A stretch of DNA of 64,000 bases from Liolophura sinensis (GCF_032854445.1 NC_088303.1:34727501-34791500); one strand, 5' to 3'. Positions 39,801 to 51,642 are shown, counted from the first letter of the stretch. The notes: a model not told the origin generated them from the letters alone. Program-made: numbers and translations.

Positions 39801-42800
39801 GTAAGACTCTTTTTTTCAAAAATGTCTGTTGATATCAGATCAAATTCTTTAATTTCATTAAGTCAGAAGTAAAATATCCACAAATAATTAGCACACTGGA
39901 AACGTTTTTGTTCGTTTAAGATCATGACAGCACCTGGCCATATTTCAGTCGAAAGCAGGATACTTTTTCAGAATTATCATATTTTATTATTTTAATGAGA
40001 TATCATCGAATAACATGTAGAACAAGATGACAATAGTGTACAAATGGCCAGTGTGAGTCGAGGCAGCCATCGTCAGAATTTTATCCAATCGAAGCTGTGA
40101 TGTAGTTCCATGAAGTGACATGATAACACAGAACTACTGCATAAGACATCATCTTGAGATCGTTTAAAACGATTTAATTACGTGTAGCCGAAGTGCCACT
40201 TCGGGGCAGGTCTGTATCATATACTGACCAACACGGACGTGAAATCAGTTAATTTACAAGGCGTGAAATATTCAACGACGGTATCACAAATTATGTCAGA
40301 CAGTAGTATACTGTCTCGGGCCAAACCGCATACATCTCCCCAAATGCATTTTTGTCGTTCATTTTAGGGTTTAGTCAGCAGTTTTTAAATAACAAATATC
40401 AGTCAGTGCAAAATTCATTAGGGAAGCCGAAAGTTTATGGGCACGAGAAGACGGCATCTCACCGGACAACGCTTAAAATTAATTAAATCTTAATTTAATT
40501 ATATATCTTTTTTTCGCTGAATTTATTACGACTGAAGAGTTTAAAAGCCCCGCGGACAAAAGCCCCTCGATCAGTACTAAGCATATATGGTAGATGACAT
40601 ATGTTGTTTGCTTGTCTCAGAAAACTCGAAACATTCTCCCTGAAGCGTCGTTTCAGATTTTATTACACGTTTGAAGTAAGTAGAACCCCTTCTTACTTGT
40701 ACAAATTCCATGTATTCTAACCGTTTTGTGACGGTTAAGAATCGGAAAGAGCTATATATATGCTAGACGTGTACAGAATGCCCGATCTCCATTCCAGGCT
40801 TATCCGAAAACTAAACAAGCCTACAAGTATTGTATACAATTGCTCTTTGGCAGCTTGTGTAAGACCTTTTTTCTCTGTTCTATGAACGAATCCAGGACAA
40901 AAGCCCATGCGGAGAAAAAACCCGTTAAGTGTTTACTATAACAGATCTAACAAATTTAGATTATTGAGACATTTGCACACAGTCATTTTTGTTTTAAGAT
41001 GTTAGGCTATATAGAAAACTATATTTTATCACTTGGGCCTTCATCGCCGAAGTCCACAACTTTTATCTGCCATAGGCAACTGCTCAGACTATTATACGGA
41101 AACTACCTTCGACGTTAGATAGCCAGAGTAAACGTGACGTCCGTTTGCTCTCGATAATGGAGACGTGCTGAAGTTGTCAAGACGAAGTTTCACTAAACTT
41201 TTACTGGGTTGAAAAACAAAATCTAAAAAATATGTAAAGCCGGTCTAAGATGCTTTGAATGGTAGTCTTTCAGTGGACGTAAAATTTTTTATTGTTTTTG
41301 GATTGTTTTCGCTTTTTTGGTAAAAACAGATGTGGGTCGTTTCTCGTGGTCCGTATACAGGTGGGTAAAATGATCACGGAATAAATGTTATTATCGGTGA
41401 TCAGGATTAATTATAGTGACACATTTTCAAGGCAATCATGTGATTGTGAAATCGACTAACTAATAAACATTATTAGTGCTGAGGGAGCGGCACAACGACA
41501 AAGCTTATGTATTTGCTAATTTGCTATTTGATATTGCAGAAACGGATCCTTGCCGCTCAAGACCATGCAAAAATGGTGCTGTTTGCGCATCTCTAACAAC
41601 TGCATCGGACAATTATACTTGCACTTGTCGACCTTGGTTCGAGGGAATCAACTGTGAAAAGAGTTAAGCATTTAAATTATCAAAGTGTTATATGATGGAA
41701 ATGGAAAAGATTATCATCGGTGTTTTAAGCTATCGCATTTAAATTTATTTTGAAATATTTATTTATCTACTTATTTATTTATTTACATGAACACCATACT
41801 CAATAATTTTTCACTCATACGACGTGACGATCAGTTTTGTGGGTGGGTTAAACTGGAATGCCCTACGGAAACCACCACTCTTTTGCTTTCTCGTGTGTGA
41901 TGCACAGATATGCAGGTCCTCAAGGAACGTTAGAGCAAGGCAACACAAGCAGTGAGAGCGGACAAATCTATACACATTCCCTGTCCACAGTCGGGTTTGA
42001 AACCGCACCTCGTGAGTCTTTGCCAAGAAATAAATTTAACAAACACATTAAACAAATAAACGGGAAGGTCAATTCACATTTTTTTCACGCTTAGCCACTG
42101 AGAACAAATTGACATGGCTTATAAAAATTATACATTGCTGATTGTGATTTTACAGAAACATGAAGTAAGAATGTGATCTGCAAAAATAAACACATCTGTC
42201 TCACGTGCTGTTTGATTAGACGTACTAAATAAACTTTAGAAATGACTCACCACGTTTTTTGAGGGACCTCGCTGATTCAGAGGGTTGAAGAACTGGGTCG
42301 CTGCGACTTCCAACGCTTGACCATTGAGACTGAACTCTCCGCGCCAGGGACTTTGTCAGATACCTGCCGAAGGTCGGTGGTTTAATTCAGGCACTCCGGT
42401 TTCCTCCACTCATAAACCTGACCGTGCCGTCATACAAGTTAAAAATTCTTAAGCACGGTGTTAAACATCAGTCAAATAAATTGATTCATTGTGATGCTGA
42501 TTTTCTCCCACACTCTCTATACCGTCTTCCATGAATTAGATATACTCCACTCTTTAGGAAAACGAAATCCATTTTTGCCAATATTTACTCCATCAGATGT
42601 AAAGTTACATCCTGACAGCTTTTATTAGACACTATAAAAACCATGCATCGCATTTAACCATACTATCGCTTCTTTCTAAGCGTTTATTATGCATTTGTTG
42701 AAAAGGGCGCAGGATGGCCAAACAAGGCTTCAGGTATGTGGGCCAGACAGATATGGCGACTATGGGGAGGACAATGTTGATCGGCGAAAACCTAACAGTG

Positions 42801-42959
42801 CGAAGTCAACTTGACTGCAGCAACCGATGTCTTTGGCTTGATATGTGCATGTCGTTTGCATACGAGAAGAAATATAAACTATGTTCGCTCTATGAAGACA
42901 TCTTCACGGGTATCGGTACCAATAAAGACTGGGCGAAATATTTTGTGGAGACCTGGTAG
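39084..42959 (+). CDS. Secreted ConA/LamG-like + EGF + PAN protein, copy 1
   Basis: Tandem paralogue of the gene at 45024-50018. Supported exons: a lectin-like exon 39084-39800, an EGF-like exon 41540-41662, and a PAN/apple-like exon ending at 42959. The lectin-like exon encodes 239 residues with LWPLTEI near the start, a beta-sandwich signature FEGLGWYTVAIRWNKGQIEVY and paired cysteines in CCLRWYVDEFD. The EGF exon has six cysteines in EGF spacing (C-C-NGAVC-YTCTC-GINC). Odd points: the EGF exon runs into TAA at 41665 if not spliced, and the best acceptor before the PAN exon (AG at 42711-42712) is out of phase; only the weak acceptor GAAAAG at 42705 keeps frame. The signal-peptide exon is uncertain, with a candidate at 36205-36244. 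With that exon and the weak acceptor the sum is 1134 nt, divisible by three. Probably secreted and carbohydrate- or matrix-binding; family assignment is from fold-like motifs only. Confidence 0.7.
41540..41662 (+). CDS. EGF-like exon of copy 1
   Basis: Acceptor GATATTGCAG; residues ETDPCRSRPCKNGAVC… YTCTCRPWFEGINCEK with six cysteines in EGF order. The donor AAAAGA|GTTAAG is phase 1 and aligns with the donor of the copy 2 EGF exon. If unspliced, TAA at 41665-41667 ends the protein after Ser, giving a form without PAN. Confidence 0.75.
41756..42016 (-). mobile_element. SINE-like fragment, strongly diverged
   Basis: ATTTATTTATCTACTTATTT, ACCATACTCAATAATTTTTC, ACTCATACGACGTGACG and a GGGTTTGAAACCGC B-box-like segment. 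In the intron between the EGF and PAN exons of copy 1. Confidence 0.55.
42265..42485 (+). mobile_element. SINE family C copy
   Basis: GAAGGTCGGTGGTTTAATTC, GGTTTCCTCCACTCATAAAC, AAAATTCTTAAGCACGGTG, TTAAACATCAGTCAAATAAA. Related in its last 60 bp to family A but with a different body; similar pieces occur at 55965-56190 and 60925-61070. Confidence 0.6.
42706..42959 (+). CDS. PAN/apple-like exon of copy 1
   Basis: The open frame to TAG at 42957 encodes MAKQGFRYVGQTDMATMGR…, then CSNRCLWLDMCMSFAYEKKYKLCSLYEDI, with cysteine pattern C…C…C…C as in PAN/apple modules and clear alignment to the copy 2 exon (KQ-x-Y-x-R, NR/CQC, C-SF-Y, LCSLY/LCTLY). The 5' boundary is uncertain: AG at 42712 gives the wrong phase and AG at 42705 gives the right one. 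Confidence 0.65.
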
Positions 42960-45023
42960 AAGAGGAAGTTTGACTTGAAGATACGTAATATTACAAAATG
43001 GACAAAGTGGTGGCAAATTTGCATTGCTTATATTATACGGCTAGGTATTTTTTTCTTTTATGCACGCGCAAAGTTTGTACAATTATTTGTTAATGGTGAC
43101 TTCAGCTATATCTAGATGTCCAGCGAATTGTAAATTATGTAAAAGTATACCAAAGTGTGAAACATTATATAGACCTATCACCTAAAACATCTGGCCGCAT
43201 TTGTCTTTTTAAAGTTTGTGTTAAACTGTAATATGCATTTTTTTAAAAATCACTTGAATGATAATGTCAGTATGTGTACCTGATTGCATGCAGTTTATGA
43301 CATGGCAACGTGTCATTTCAGTAAGGGTTTACCAAGACAGATATGCCTGTGCAAAGTCACCTGGGCTAAGTAGGGCCTCCTGGAGTTTCCTCTAACAAAG
43401 CTCTCACAAAGCTACGCCAAGCGCATTTACCATGTTGACATATCAGTGATTTGTTGCCATGGGCGTATTTTGAGATTGCTTCATAAAGGATCCGTTCTAA
43501 AACAACGTGCGCAACTTTGCGACAGGCGTAAATGTTTTGTAACACTTGTGGTAATATGCGCACACTTTGTAGAACGAGTTCCAGAGTATATTTGTTGAGT
43601 CCAATTCACGACAGGCTGATTTCATTGTGCATTTCCATATAGAGTAAAACTATTGTCTCATAGGGAAATGGGCATAAAGGTTGTTGACACCTGCGTGATT
43701 GCGCTTGAAACTGTCAGCTGTTAGCAAAGTAGTAAAAAGTACTTGTCTACATATTTAAAAAGATCATTGTCAGACATTTCTGGTGATATGTAATGTATAT
43801 TATGAAATAATTTAATGTTTAGATAGCTTTAAGAAACAAAATTTTTACCTATCAAATATATATGATGTGTTTAACCTCCCTTTCTACTTCCTTTCGCCAT
43901 AATTTCTTAGCACAGTTGTTATTTCTTTCACGACGACAATCATAATTTAACAGTTGTTTTACTTTCAAATTTCCCTATTTGACTTTACAGCAATGTCACC
44001 ATTCTCCATTTGTTATGAGAGTGGGTGCAAATACTCTGATAATTAGGTGCATAAACCATAAACATGTCTGACGTCATATGATACATTCAGATAAATCAAA
44101 TGATCAAATAAAGAAATGAACAAATAAAGTTGAAAAAATAAAACAAGTGCTCACATGATTTTTCAATCATATACTGAAAGATCAATATACATATCCCAAG
44201 AAATGTATTTGCCAAAAAAAAAATCATTTCCAATAAGTTCTGTTGTTGAAAAGACACAATAACAGTGAAACATATTGTTTATACGAAGAAGCAAGATCTT
44301 AACTTGTTAGTTTACAGTAGTTTATCACAAATGAAAGCTATTCTCTGAATGGGTGGATATGTTGTGAGGAGAGGTGAATTGCTGTGTGTGTATTTCAATT
44401 ATGTTGTGGATGCTATAACGGATTTAATATTTTTTTAAATGTTTTTTTTTTTAAATTCAAGTCCTACTTGGGATTTCGTCACCTCGTCCTATGTATCAGG
44501 AAACAAGGCTAAACACCCTGGGTTGAGTGAAATGTAAAAACAATAAAAAGTGCTTTTGTTGCCGCTGGCTGACCCAAAGCACGCATGTTAAAGGTATACG
44601 TAAAATAATAAAATATACATGATGAATTAGATGTGTTGTCTGTACATTCGTTGTTTTGTTTGACGAATTAGTTTGCGGTTAGGCAGTTCAAGGGATATAC
44701 CTCTGTGTTGTTCTCTGAAGGTAAGTTAAAAGCAATAAGTCGATTAAAAGCCCACTTGTAGAAACTAGCAAATGCATCTTTGTTTGGCTTAGCTAAAGTG
44801 CCATCGACTGACTTGCATGGTCTTGTGTAAGAGCAGCTTGTTCGTTGCGATCAGGAACAGACTTCTGTATATGCAGCTGGGTATGATTAAGTGCTTGTGG
44901 AATTTCAAACACTATTGTCATTGGTATTCGGAACAAGTCAAACAGAAAAAGGTGTCCTCTTCGGGGACTTTGAATTGTATAAAAGCATATAACCTCAGCG
45001 ATGTCCAGTGTTTGATAAAGCAA
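42960..45023. other. Intergenic spacer between the two lectin-EGF-PAN genes
   Basis: About 2 kb of AT-rich sequence with no recognisable exon or SINE. AATAAA candidates occur near 44105 and 44124. The last few hundred bases must hold the copy 2 promoter; no clear TATA box was seen. Confidence 0.45.
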
Positions 45024-48000
45024 ATGGAAAGAATGCTCGTGCAACGTGCGTTGATCTTGTTTCTGGTGTCAGGTGAGTATTTCAGAACAATGAAAATAAT
45101 ATAGTAAAAAAAAATATAACAAAAAATGTGGAAATAAAAAAAGGGCGATCTTATTCCTTCAAATTTAAATATCCCAAAAGCTTCGATTACAGTTTAACAG
45201 CGAAGTACGTAAAGCTAATAAACTGACATATCTTAATATGATTTAAGAACCAGCTGCAGTCAGCTATCCTCATTTAATGCATACATCTGATAAGGGAAGT
45301 CAGTGAAACTGTGAGTAAATTATTAATCCAGCAGTGTGCAGTTAAAATGCTATTTTGTACTACAGGTCTATGGTGTCTCGTATGCAGTCACATGCCCGTT
45401 CCCACTAAGCTCTGGCCGCTCACTGAAATCACCGATGGTAAGGAAGTGATTTGGATGAAGGACGCTGAGAAGGCGAGCTTCTTGAAATCAACACCCACGT
45501 ACAAATTTGGGGAACCGGGTCTCGGGTATAATGCCCTTAGTCTCGATGATAATTCTGTGAACGTCACGTGGAACATGCCAGAGAAGGAAGTCAACTATTA
45601 CGAGATCGAAAAAGATCATCCAAAAACAAAGAGAATGTTGATGGCTTTGTTCTATTGGGATCCCAGGGTTGATGCGGAATTCTTAAATTACAGATCCACT
45701 AACGGTTTTCAGATACACGTGTATACCAAGGCTGGCAGCGTGTATGTTGCTGGAGAAAATGGAATTCCACCTGTACATGATATCATTGAATTCGAGGGTC
45801 TCGGTTGGTATACCGTGGCTATTCGTTGGAATAAAGGTCAAATTAAGGTGTACTTTGTAGAAGCAATAGACGGGGAAGAAAAAGGGAAGAAGAGAGGAGA
45901 GGTGAAGGCGGAGCATTTGTACGACAGAGACACGGTGGAGGAGCCAGGGACACTGACGGTCGGGCCCATACCAGGTGGGGCAGTCTGCTGTCTGAGGTGG
46001 TACGTTGACGAGTTTGACGGTTCGCACATCGAACATTATATGAAGGAAAACTGCGAAAGACAGCATTTTTGGGAATTAAAAGGTAAAGTCTTTGTTTGTT
46101 ATTACCCACTCATGCATTCAAAAACGGGACGTATAAACTATTTTCATGCCATTCCTAAAAAGATAAACTCGAGTTTTATATATCTTGCACCCCCTGACAA
46201 CTATTTCACATGCAAAGTGAAAGAATTCCAGAATTATGTTTTCTTTGTAAGTGAGAAAAAATGAAGTCGAGATGTATTTCACCAGATATATTTCGCTTTA
46301 TCTCGCAGTCGTACATACCGAAGACCAGTGACAAAGCCCCTTGTTTTTATCAGTCATGTTGCCTTGGCTGAAAAGACGAATCTAACACAATCACTCACTT
46401 ACTGCCTGACTGCGATGGGGTCTGATATACTTCCACTAGTGGACAGCTTGAATGTAAACTATTCAAGCCCCTTGAGTGGAAGGCCTATGTGATTAGCCGA
46501 AAGTATCCCGAGCTGCGAGATATAACTATGAAACAATGCAAGACAAATTCCTGGTATTTTTTTAATTAGCCCCTGCATGAAGCCAGAACTCGGGATTGGT
46601 AGTTATAATTCGGAATTCCTTTTACGACTTCATAGTTTTTATTTTAAAAGTTATCGAAATAAGCGAACACTCTTCTTTCAGTGCCAGATGCTTGCGAGAT
46701 GAAGCCATGTCAGCATGGAGGCACGTGCGGGTCTATCAACGCCAGGGATTATTCATGTCTGTGTCGGCCTTTGTCTAAGGGAGAGAACTGTGAAACAGGT
46801 AAAGCATATTACAGCCTGTCCAGTACGTGGTGGTATCTGGTTACCCGATCTGCAACATGACAACCGAGGCAAACGCCATGACCATGATAGTATGGTCACT
46901 TCGCGCCTCTGTCTCGACTCTGTTCAATGAGCCACAGGGACACTGCTGGCTTTACACAGGTCAGACATAGGCCTACTTTTTCGCTCTAAGTCCATAGCAA
47001 TAAGTTTTGCCCCACCTCAGAATGTGACAAATCACACATCTCGAATCTTGATTTGTGTTCTGTCTTATCTCAACCCGAAGCACACACGTTCCTGGCTGCC
47101 CTCATGAGGTAGAACCTAACCAAACCAGTAACATTTTCATGCAGCTCCATCCGCCATCATTTCGACGGTGGCATCACCGGAGTAGGGCTCAGACCCCCGT
47201 TACAACTTCCGTTTTTTGGAATGTAATTCTGTGTAATTCCTCACTGTCACTCCCTAATACCCCAGAGGGTTTATGTTTAATACTGACATAAAACAGTGCA
47301 CTTCCACATGAACTCACGGTCACTCCCTAATACCCCAGAGGGTTTATGTTTAATACTGACATAAAACAGTGCACTTCCACATGAACTCACGGTCACTCCC
47401 TAATACCCCATTGGGTTCATGTTTAATACTGACATAAAACAGTGCACTTCCACATGAACTCACGGTCACTCCCTAATACCCCATTGGGTTCATGTTTAAT
47501 ACTGACATAAAACAGTGCACCTCTACATGGACTCGCAGTCACTCCCTAATATCTCAGTGGGTACGATAGACCTCTACATGACCTCACTGTCACTCCCTAA
47601 TACCCCAGTGGGTTCATGTTTAATACTGACATAACACAGTGCACCTCTACATGGACTCACGGTCACTCTCTAATACCCCGGTGGGTTCATGTTTAATACT
47701 GACATAGCAAAGTACACCTCTACATGAACTCACGGTCACTCTCTAATACCCCGGTGGGTTCATGTTTAATACTGACATAAAACAGTGCACCTCTACCTGA
47801 ACTCACAGTCACTCCCAAATATCTCAATGGGTTCATGTTTAATACTGACATATGGCATGATAGACCTCTACATAAACTCACTGTCACTCCCTAATACCCC
47901 AGTGGGTTCATGTTTAATACTGACATAACACAGTGCACCTCTACATGGACTCACGGTCACTCTCTAATACCCCGGTGGGTTCATGTTTAATACTGACATA

Positions 48001-50018
48001 CCACAGTACACCTCTACATAAACTCACTGTCACTCCCTAATACCCCAGTGGGTTCATGTTTAATACTGACATAAAACAGTGCACCTCTACCTGAACTCAC
48101 AGTCACTCCCAAATATCTCAATGGGTTCATGTTTAATACTGACATATGGCATGATAGACCTCTACATAAACTCACTGTCACTCCCTAATACCCCAGTGGG
48201 TTCATGTTTAATACTGACATAACACAGTGCACCTCTACATGGACTCACGGTCACTCTCTAATACCCCAGTGGATTCATGTTTAATACTGACATAACACAG
48301 TACACTTCTACATGAACTCACTGTCACTCCCTAATATCTCAGTGGGTACTTGTTTAATACTGACATACCACAGTACACCTCTACATAACTCACTGTCACT
48401 CCCTAATACCCCAGTGGGTTCATGTTTAATACTGACATAACACAGTACACCTCTACATGAACTCACGGTCACTCCCTAATACCCCAGTGGGTTCATGTTT
48501 AATACTGACATAACACAGTGCACCTCTACATGGACTCACGGTCACTCTCTAATACCCCGGTGGGTTCATGTTTAATACTGACATAGCAAAGTACACCTCT
48601 ACATGAACTCACGGTCACTCTCTAATACCCCGGTGGGTTCATGTTTAATACTGACATAAAACAGTGCAACTCTACCTGAACTCACAGTCACTCCCAAATA
48701 TCTCAATGGGTTCATGTTTAATACTGACATATGGCATGATAGACCTCTACATAAACTCACTGTCACTCCCTAATACCCCAGTGGGTTCATGTTTAATACT
48801 GACATAACACAGTACACTTCTACATGAACTCACTGTCACTCCCTAATATCTCAGTGGGTACTTGTTTAATACTGACATACCACAGTACACCTCTACATAA
48901 CTCACTGTCACTCCCTAATACCCCAGTGGGTTCATGTTTAATACTGACATAAAACAGTGCACCTCTACATGGACTCGCAGTCACTCCCTAATATCTCAGT
49001 GGGTACGATAGACCTCTACATGACCTCACTGTCACTCCCTAATACCCCAGTGGGTTCATGTTTAATACTGACATAGCACAGTACACCTCTACGTGAACTC
49101 ACTGTTACCCCATAATGCCCCTGTGGATTCATGTATTCACAACCCGTGAACCTTTAATTTATATTTATTTATCGCGTTTCTGTAACCTCTTTTCGGGAAA
49201 ATGATTAAGTTACAGATAAAATGTGGCAGCTTAAAACAAGCCCGTATAGTTCATGCCGCTATGAACATGCCCTGTTTCAGCTGTCACAAGATTTCCCTGG
49301 CCATGATAATATTGGTATCTTCTTGACTGAAGAGTGCATAACACGAATGAGTAACGTCATAGATGAAGCCACTGCGAAAGTATGGATCCCTAAGATCAGA
49401 GGGTCATTTTCTCAGCTTAGTTTCCACATTAACCTCTCTGAGTCGTTACATTCACAAACCTGGAACTTGGTCCAGTTGCGTTTGCTGCATGTCCTCAAAG
49501 TGTAAAAAAAAAATCGTGTGATTTAGACTCCCAAACAAATTGTCGGTCGCCGTTTAATGGTACAATCTTCTTTATTTCAGTGCAACAGTTTCACGAGTTT
49601 ATCTTTTTCCCGACGATGCCGAGTTTTAGGTTAGTGAATGGAAGAGCGCAAATCTGTATTTCTGTAAGCTATCCTTGGAAGAATGAAATACATCTCAGAT
49701 CTAGTCTCGGTTATACTGGGTCTGTAGGCCCTATGATTTGCGGTTGTTTTTTATTCCACAGAACTATATGTGATCAAGCAAGACTACGTACGAATGGGGC
49801 CAGCCAATTTGACGGGCAAGCTGGATCCCATCGCTGGCTGGGTCAACTTCCAGGCAAAGAATGCAAGGGAATGCAGCTGTCAGTGTATTCATCAAAATGA
49901 ATGCAAGTCATTTACATTCGACACCCAGCTGTGTACATTGTATGATGGAATAGTGCAAAACTACACTGGAAACGCCACTCAGTACTTTATCGAACGAAGT
50001 GTGATTGGGAAAGTATAG
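45024..50018 (+). CDS. Secreted ConA/LamG-like + EGF + PAN protein, copy 2 (379 aa)
   Basis: Complete four-exon gene: 45024-45072 (signal peptide), 45366-46082 (lectin-like domain), 46682-46798 (EGF-like), 49762-50018 (PAN/apple-like); total 1140 nt including TAG. The start MERMLVQRALILFLVSG leads into LWCLVCSHMP, giving a hydrophobic signal sequence across the first intron. The lectin-like domain spans about residues 30-255, with W-Y-T-V-A-I-R-W near its middle. The EGF module has C-C-HGGTC-YSCLC-GENC spacing. The PAN exon has ECSCQCIHQNECKSFTF and LCTLYDG. All introns are phase 1, typical of shuffled extracellular modules. Such proteins are secreted and often bind glycans or matrix in mucus, shell matrix or immunity; the role here is not known. 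The last intron is 3.0 kb and mostly a 73-bp satellite. It is the better preserved of the pair. Confidence 0.82.
45366..46082 (+). CDS. Lectin-like (ConA/LamG-type) exon of copy 2
   Basis: Acceptor TTTGTACTACAG, donor TTAAAAG|GTAAAG, phase 1 at both ends, 717 nt like copy 1. The open frame continues into the intron to 46264 by chance. Differences from copy 1 are mostly amino-acid-changing (about 14 of 21 by my count). Confidence 0.85.
46682..46798 (+). CDS. EGF-like exon of copy 2
   Basis: Acceptor CTTCTTTCAG, then PDACEMKPCQHGGTCGSIN…YSCLCRPLSKGENCET, donor ACAG|GTAAAG. Six cysteines in EGF spacing. About 40% amino-acid identity to the copy 1 EGF exon, far lower than the neighbouring lectin-like exon. 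Confidence 0.8.
47247..49104. repeat. 73-bp minisatellite/satellite array (about 26 units) with higher-order structure
   Basis: Monomer of 73 bp beginning TCACTCCCTAATACCCC and containing GGGTTCATGTTTAATACTGA. Units of 73 bp with 75-bp and 51-bp variants run from 47247; the final part (to about 49139) is degenerate. Located in the last intron of lectin-EGF-PAN copy 2. The block 47590-47883 (four units, 294 bp) recurs at 48469-48762 with a single difference by my reading. Confidence 0.95.
49762..50018 (+). CDS. PAN/apple-like last exon of copy 2
   Basis: Acceptor TTTTATTCCACAG. The frame reads ELYVIKQDYVRMGPANL… WVNFQAKNARECSCQC… and ends FIERSVIGKV then TAG. NYT and NAT give two potential N-glycosylation sites. 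Cysteine spacing suits a short PAN/apple module. No AATAAA within about 400 bp; the nearest candidate is near 50711. Confidence 0.75.
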
Positions 50019-50105
50019 GCCCAAAATCACATGTGAAATGCATGGAAATATATAGAGTAATTATAAACTGGTATTCGAATGTACTTAGACAATTTGTTTA
50101 TATAT

Positions 50106-50361
50106 ATATTTATTTATTTATTGATTTATGTATTTTTGATAGGTGTTTTATGCCGAAGTCAAGAAATTTTCACTTAAACGACGGCGGTCAGCATTATGGT
50201 GGGAGGAAACTAGGCAGAGCCCGGGGGAAACCCACGACCATCTGTTGCAGGCAGTAATTCCCACGCACGGTCGGACAGGAAGCCAGCGATCGCATTGGTA
50301 AAAGGGTTATGGGTCATTGTGCAGCGCTGGCACGCTAAACACCTCGGTCACGGTAGCCCAT
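50106..50361 (-). mobile_element. tRNA-derived SINE (family A)
   Basis: Minus-strand copy from the ATTTATTTATTTATTG tail through GACGGCGGTCAGCATTATGG to a diverged head ending GGGCTACC. Immediately downstream of the last exon of lectin-EGF-PAN copy 2. Confidence 0.8.
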
Positions 50362-50459
50362 AGACAATTTATATCATAACCCTAATCTTACGTGTAACGG
50401 TACAGTCACTGTTACTCATACTTTTATACTATTACAAAAATATAATAAACTACAGCAAA

Positions 50460-51330
50460 GAGATTAAATACAGAGTAGTGACCAGAGTGTGGTAGTTAGC
50501 AAATGATTACACGTGACCGGTGAAATCCGGCATCTTGTCAAATTACCTCACTTAGGCTTTTGGTCCAAGTGTTCATATAAATGCTTAAATATTACTAACC
50601 TACAACCCCCTATCGCCATATCTTCAGCAAATCTTAAGTTTTGTTAAAAAAAAATAATTATGTTAGTCACTGGTCTAGACTTACTCAGAATGTTGTGTTG
50701 TCATCATATATAATAAAAACAATGCAAATGGACCAGCTCTTGGGGACTTTCTGTTTAACAGCAGCGTCATGGTTTATGCAGGCATGTAGTGTAAAAATCT
50801 ACAGCACAGACAGTAAAAGAGTGTGCATGATAGGCCTAGCCTCATCCGTTTATATACTCATCTTTCATGTATATGTTGATCACAATTAAACCTTTTTCAA
50901 TGTATGTATGTATGTCATTACCACAAACAGTAAGAGCTGGAACCCAATATGTCTGCCCCTGGCAAATCAACAACTGTAACTGGTGAAATACGTCGTCTTA
51001 CCAATTTACCTCAGTTACTCTAAATGCTCTGTTGTCATCACATTTAGCATACAATATCATTAAAAGAATGCAAAGGGGTCAGGCCTCGGGGGTGCTTAGT
51101 CCACCAGCAGAATACTGGTTTATGCAGGAATACAATGTAATTAAAGATGTACAGAGAGTAAGACGAGAGCAGTGACGACAGTGCCAAAGCCAGCAAATGG
51201 TCAGACGTAATTGGTGAAATACGGCCTCTGGACAATTTACTGGTCTCGAAGTACTCAAAACACTGTGTCGTCATCACATGTAACAAACAATAACATTAAA
51301 ACAATGCAAATCCGCCCACGTCCCATGTAA
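50460..51330 (+). repeat. Unrecognised dispersed/tandem repeat family (about 230-bp unit)
   Basis: Recurring words GGTGAAATACGGCCTC / GGTGAAATCCGGCATC (50519, 50982, 51213), TTGTCATCACAT followed by AACAATGCAAATG (50698, 51032, 51260s) and GGTTTATGCAGGAATAC (50769, 51117). Related sequence lies inverted at 55384-55490 and direct at 58508-58680. Copies are diverged and not in the SINE families. Confidence 0.55.
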
Positions 51331-51642
51331 TTAAACATTTTAGAATCCTTTGAAGAATAAATTGAAACGTTTTACTTCAGATTAGCAAAATATCGGTTTA
51401 GCTTTCAGGGGAAATAACTCTGGCTGTCTCGCGTTTCGTGGGCAAGTGTTCAAGATTGAGGTTGATTGGGGATGTGTAAGAGTGCACGTCACAGGCTTGA
51501 ATGTTTATTTTACTGTGGTCGCCACTGTCTCCCGATGTCTGAGTCTATCCACATGAATACACTGATATGTTTCAATAAAAGCGCGAAAGCGTATACAGAT
51601 ATGAAAATCAACGCATCAGTTAGAGAAAATATAAATGTAATA

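Noticed and set aside
47247-49104. CRISPR-like regular repeats
   Set aside because: Units abut directly with no unique spacers, and the context is a eukaryotic intron; it is a minisatellite.
49221-49505. 94-codon open frame in the last intron of lectin-EGF-PAN copy 2
   Set aside because: No recognised motif; copy 2 reads correctly from 46798 to 49762 without it.
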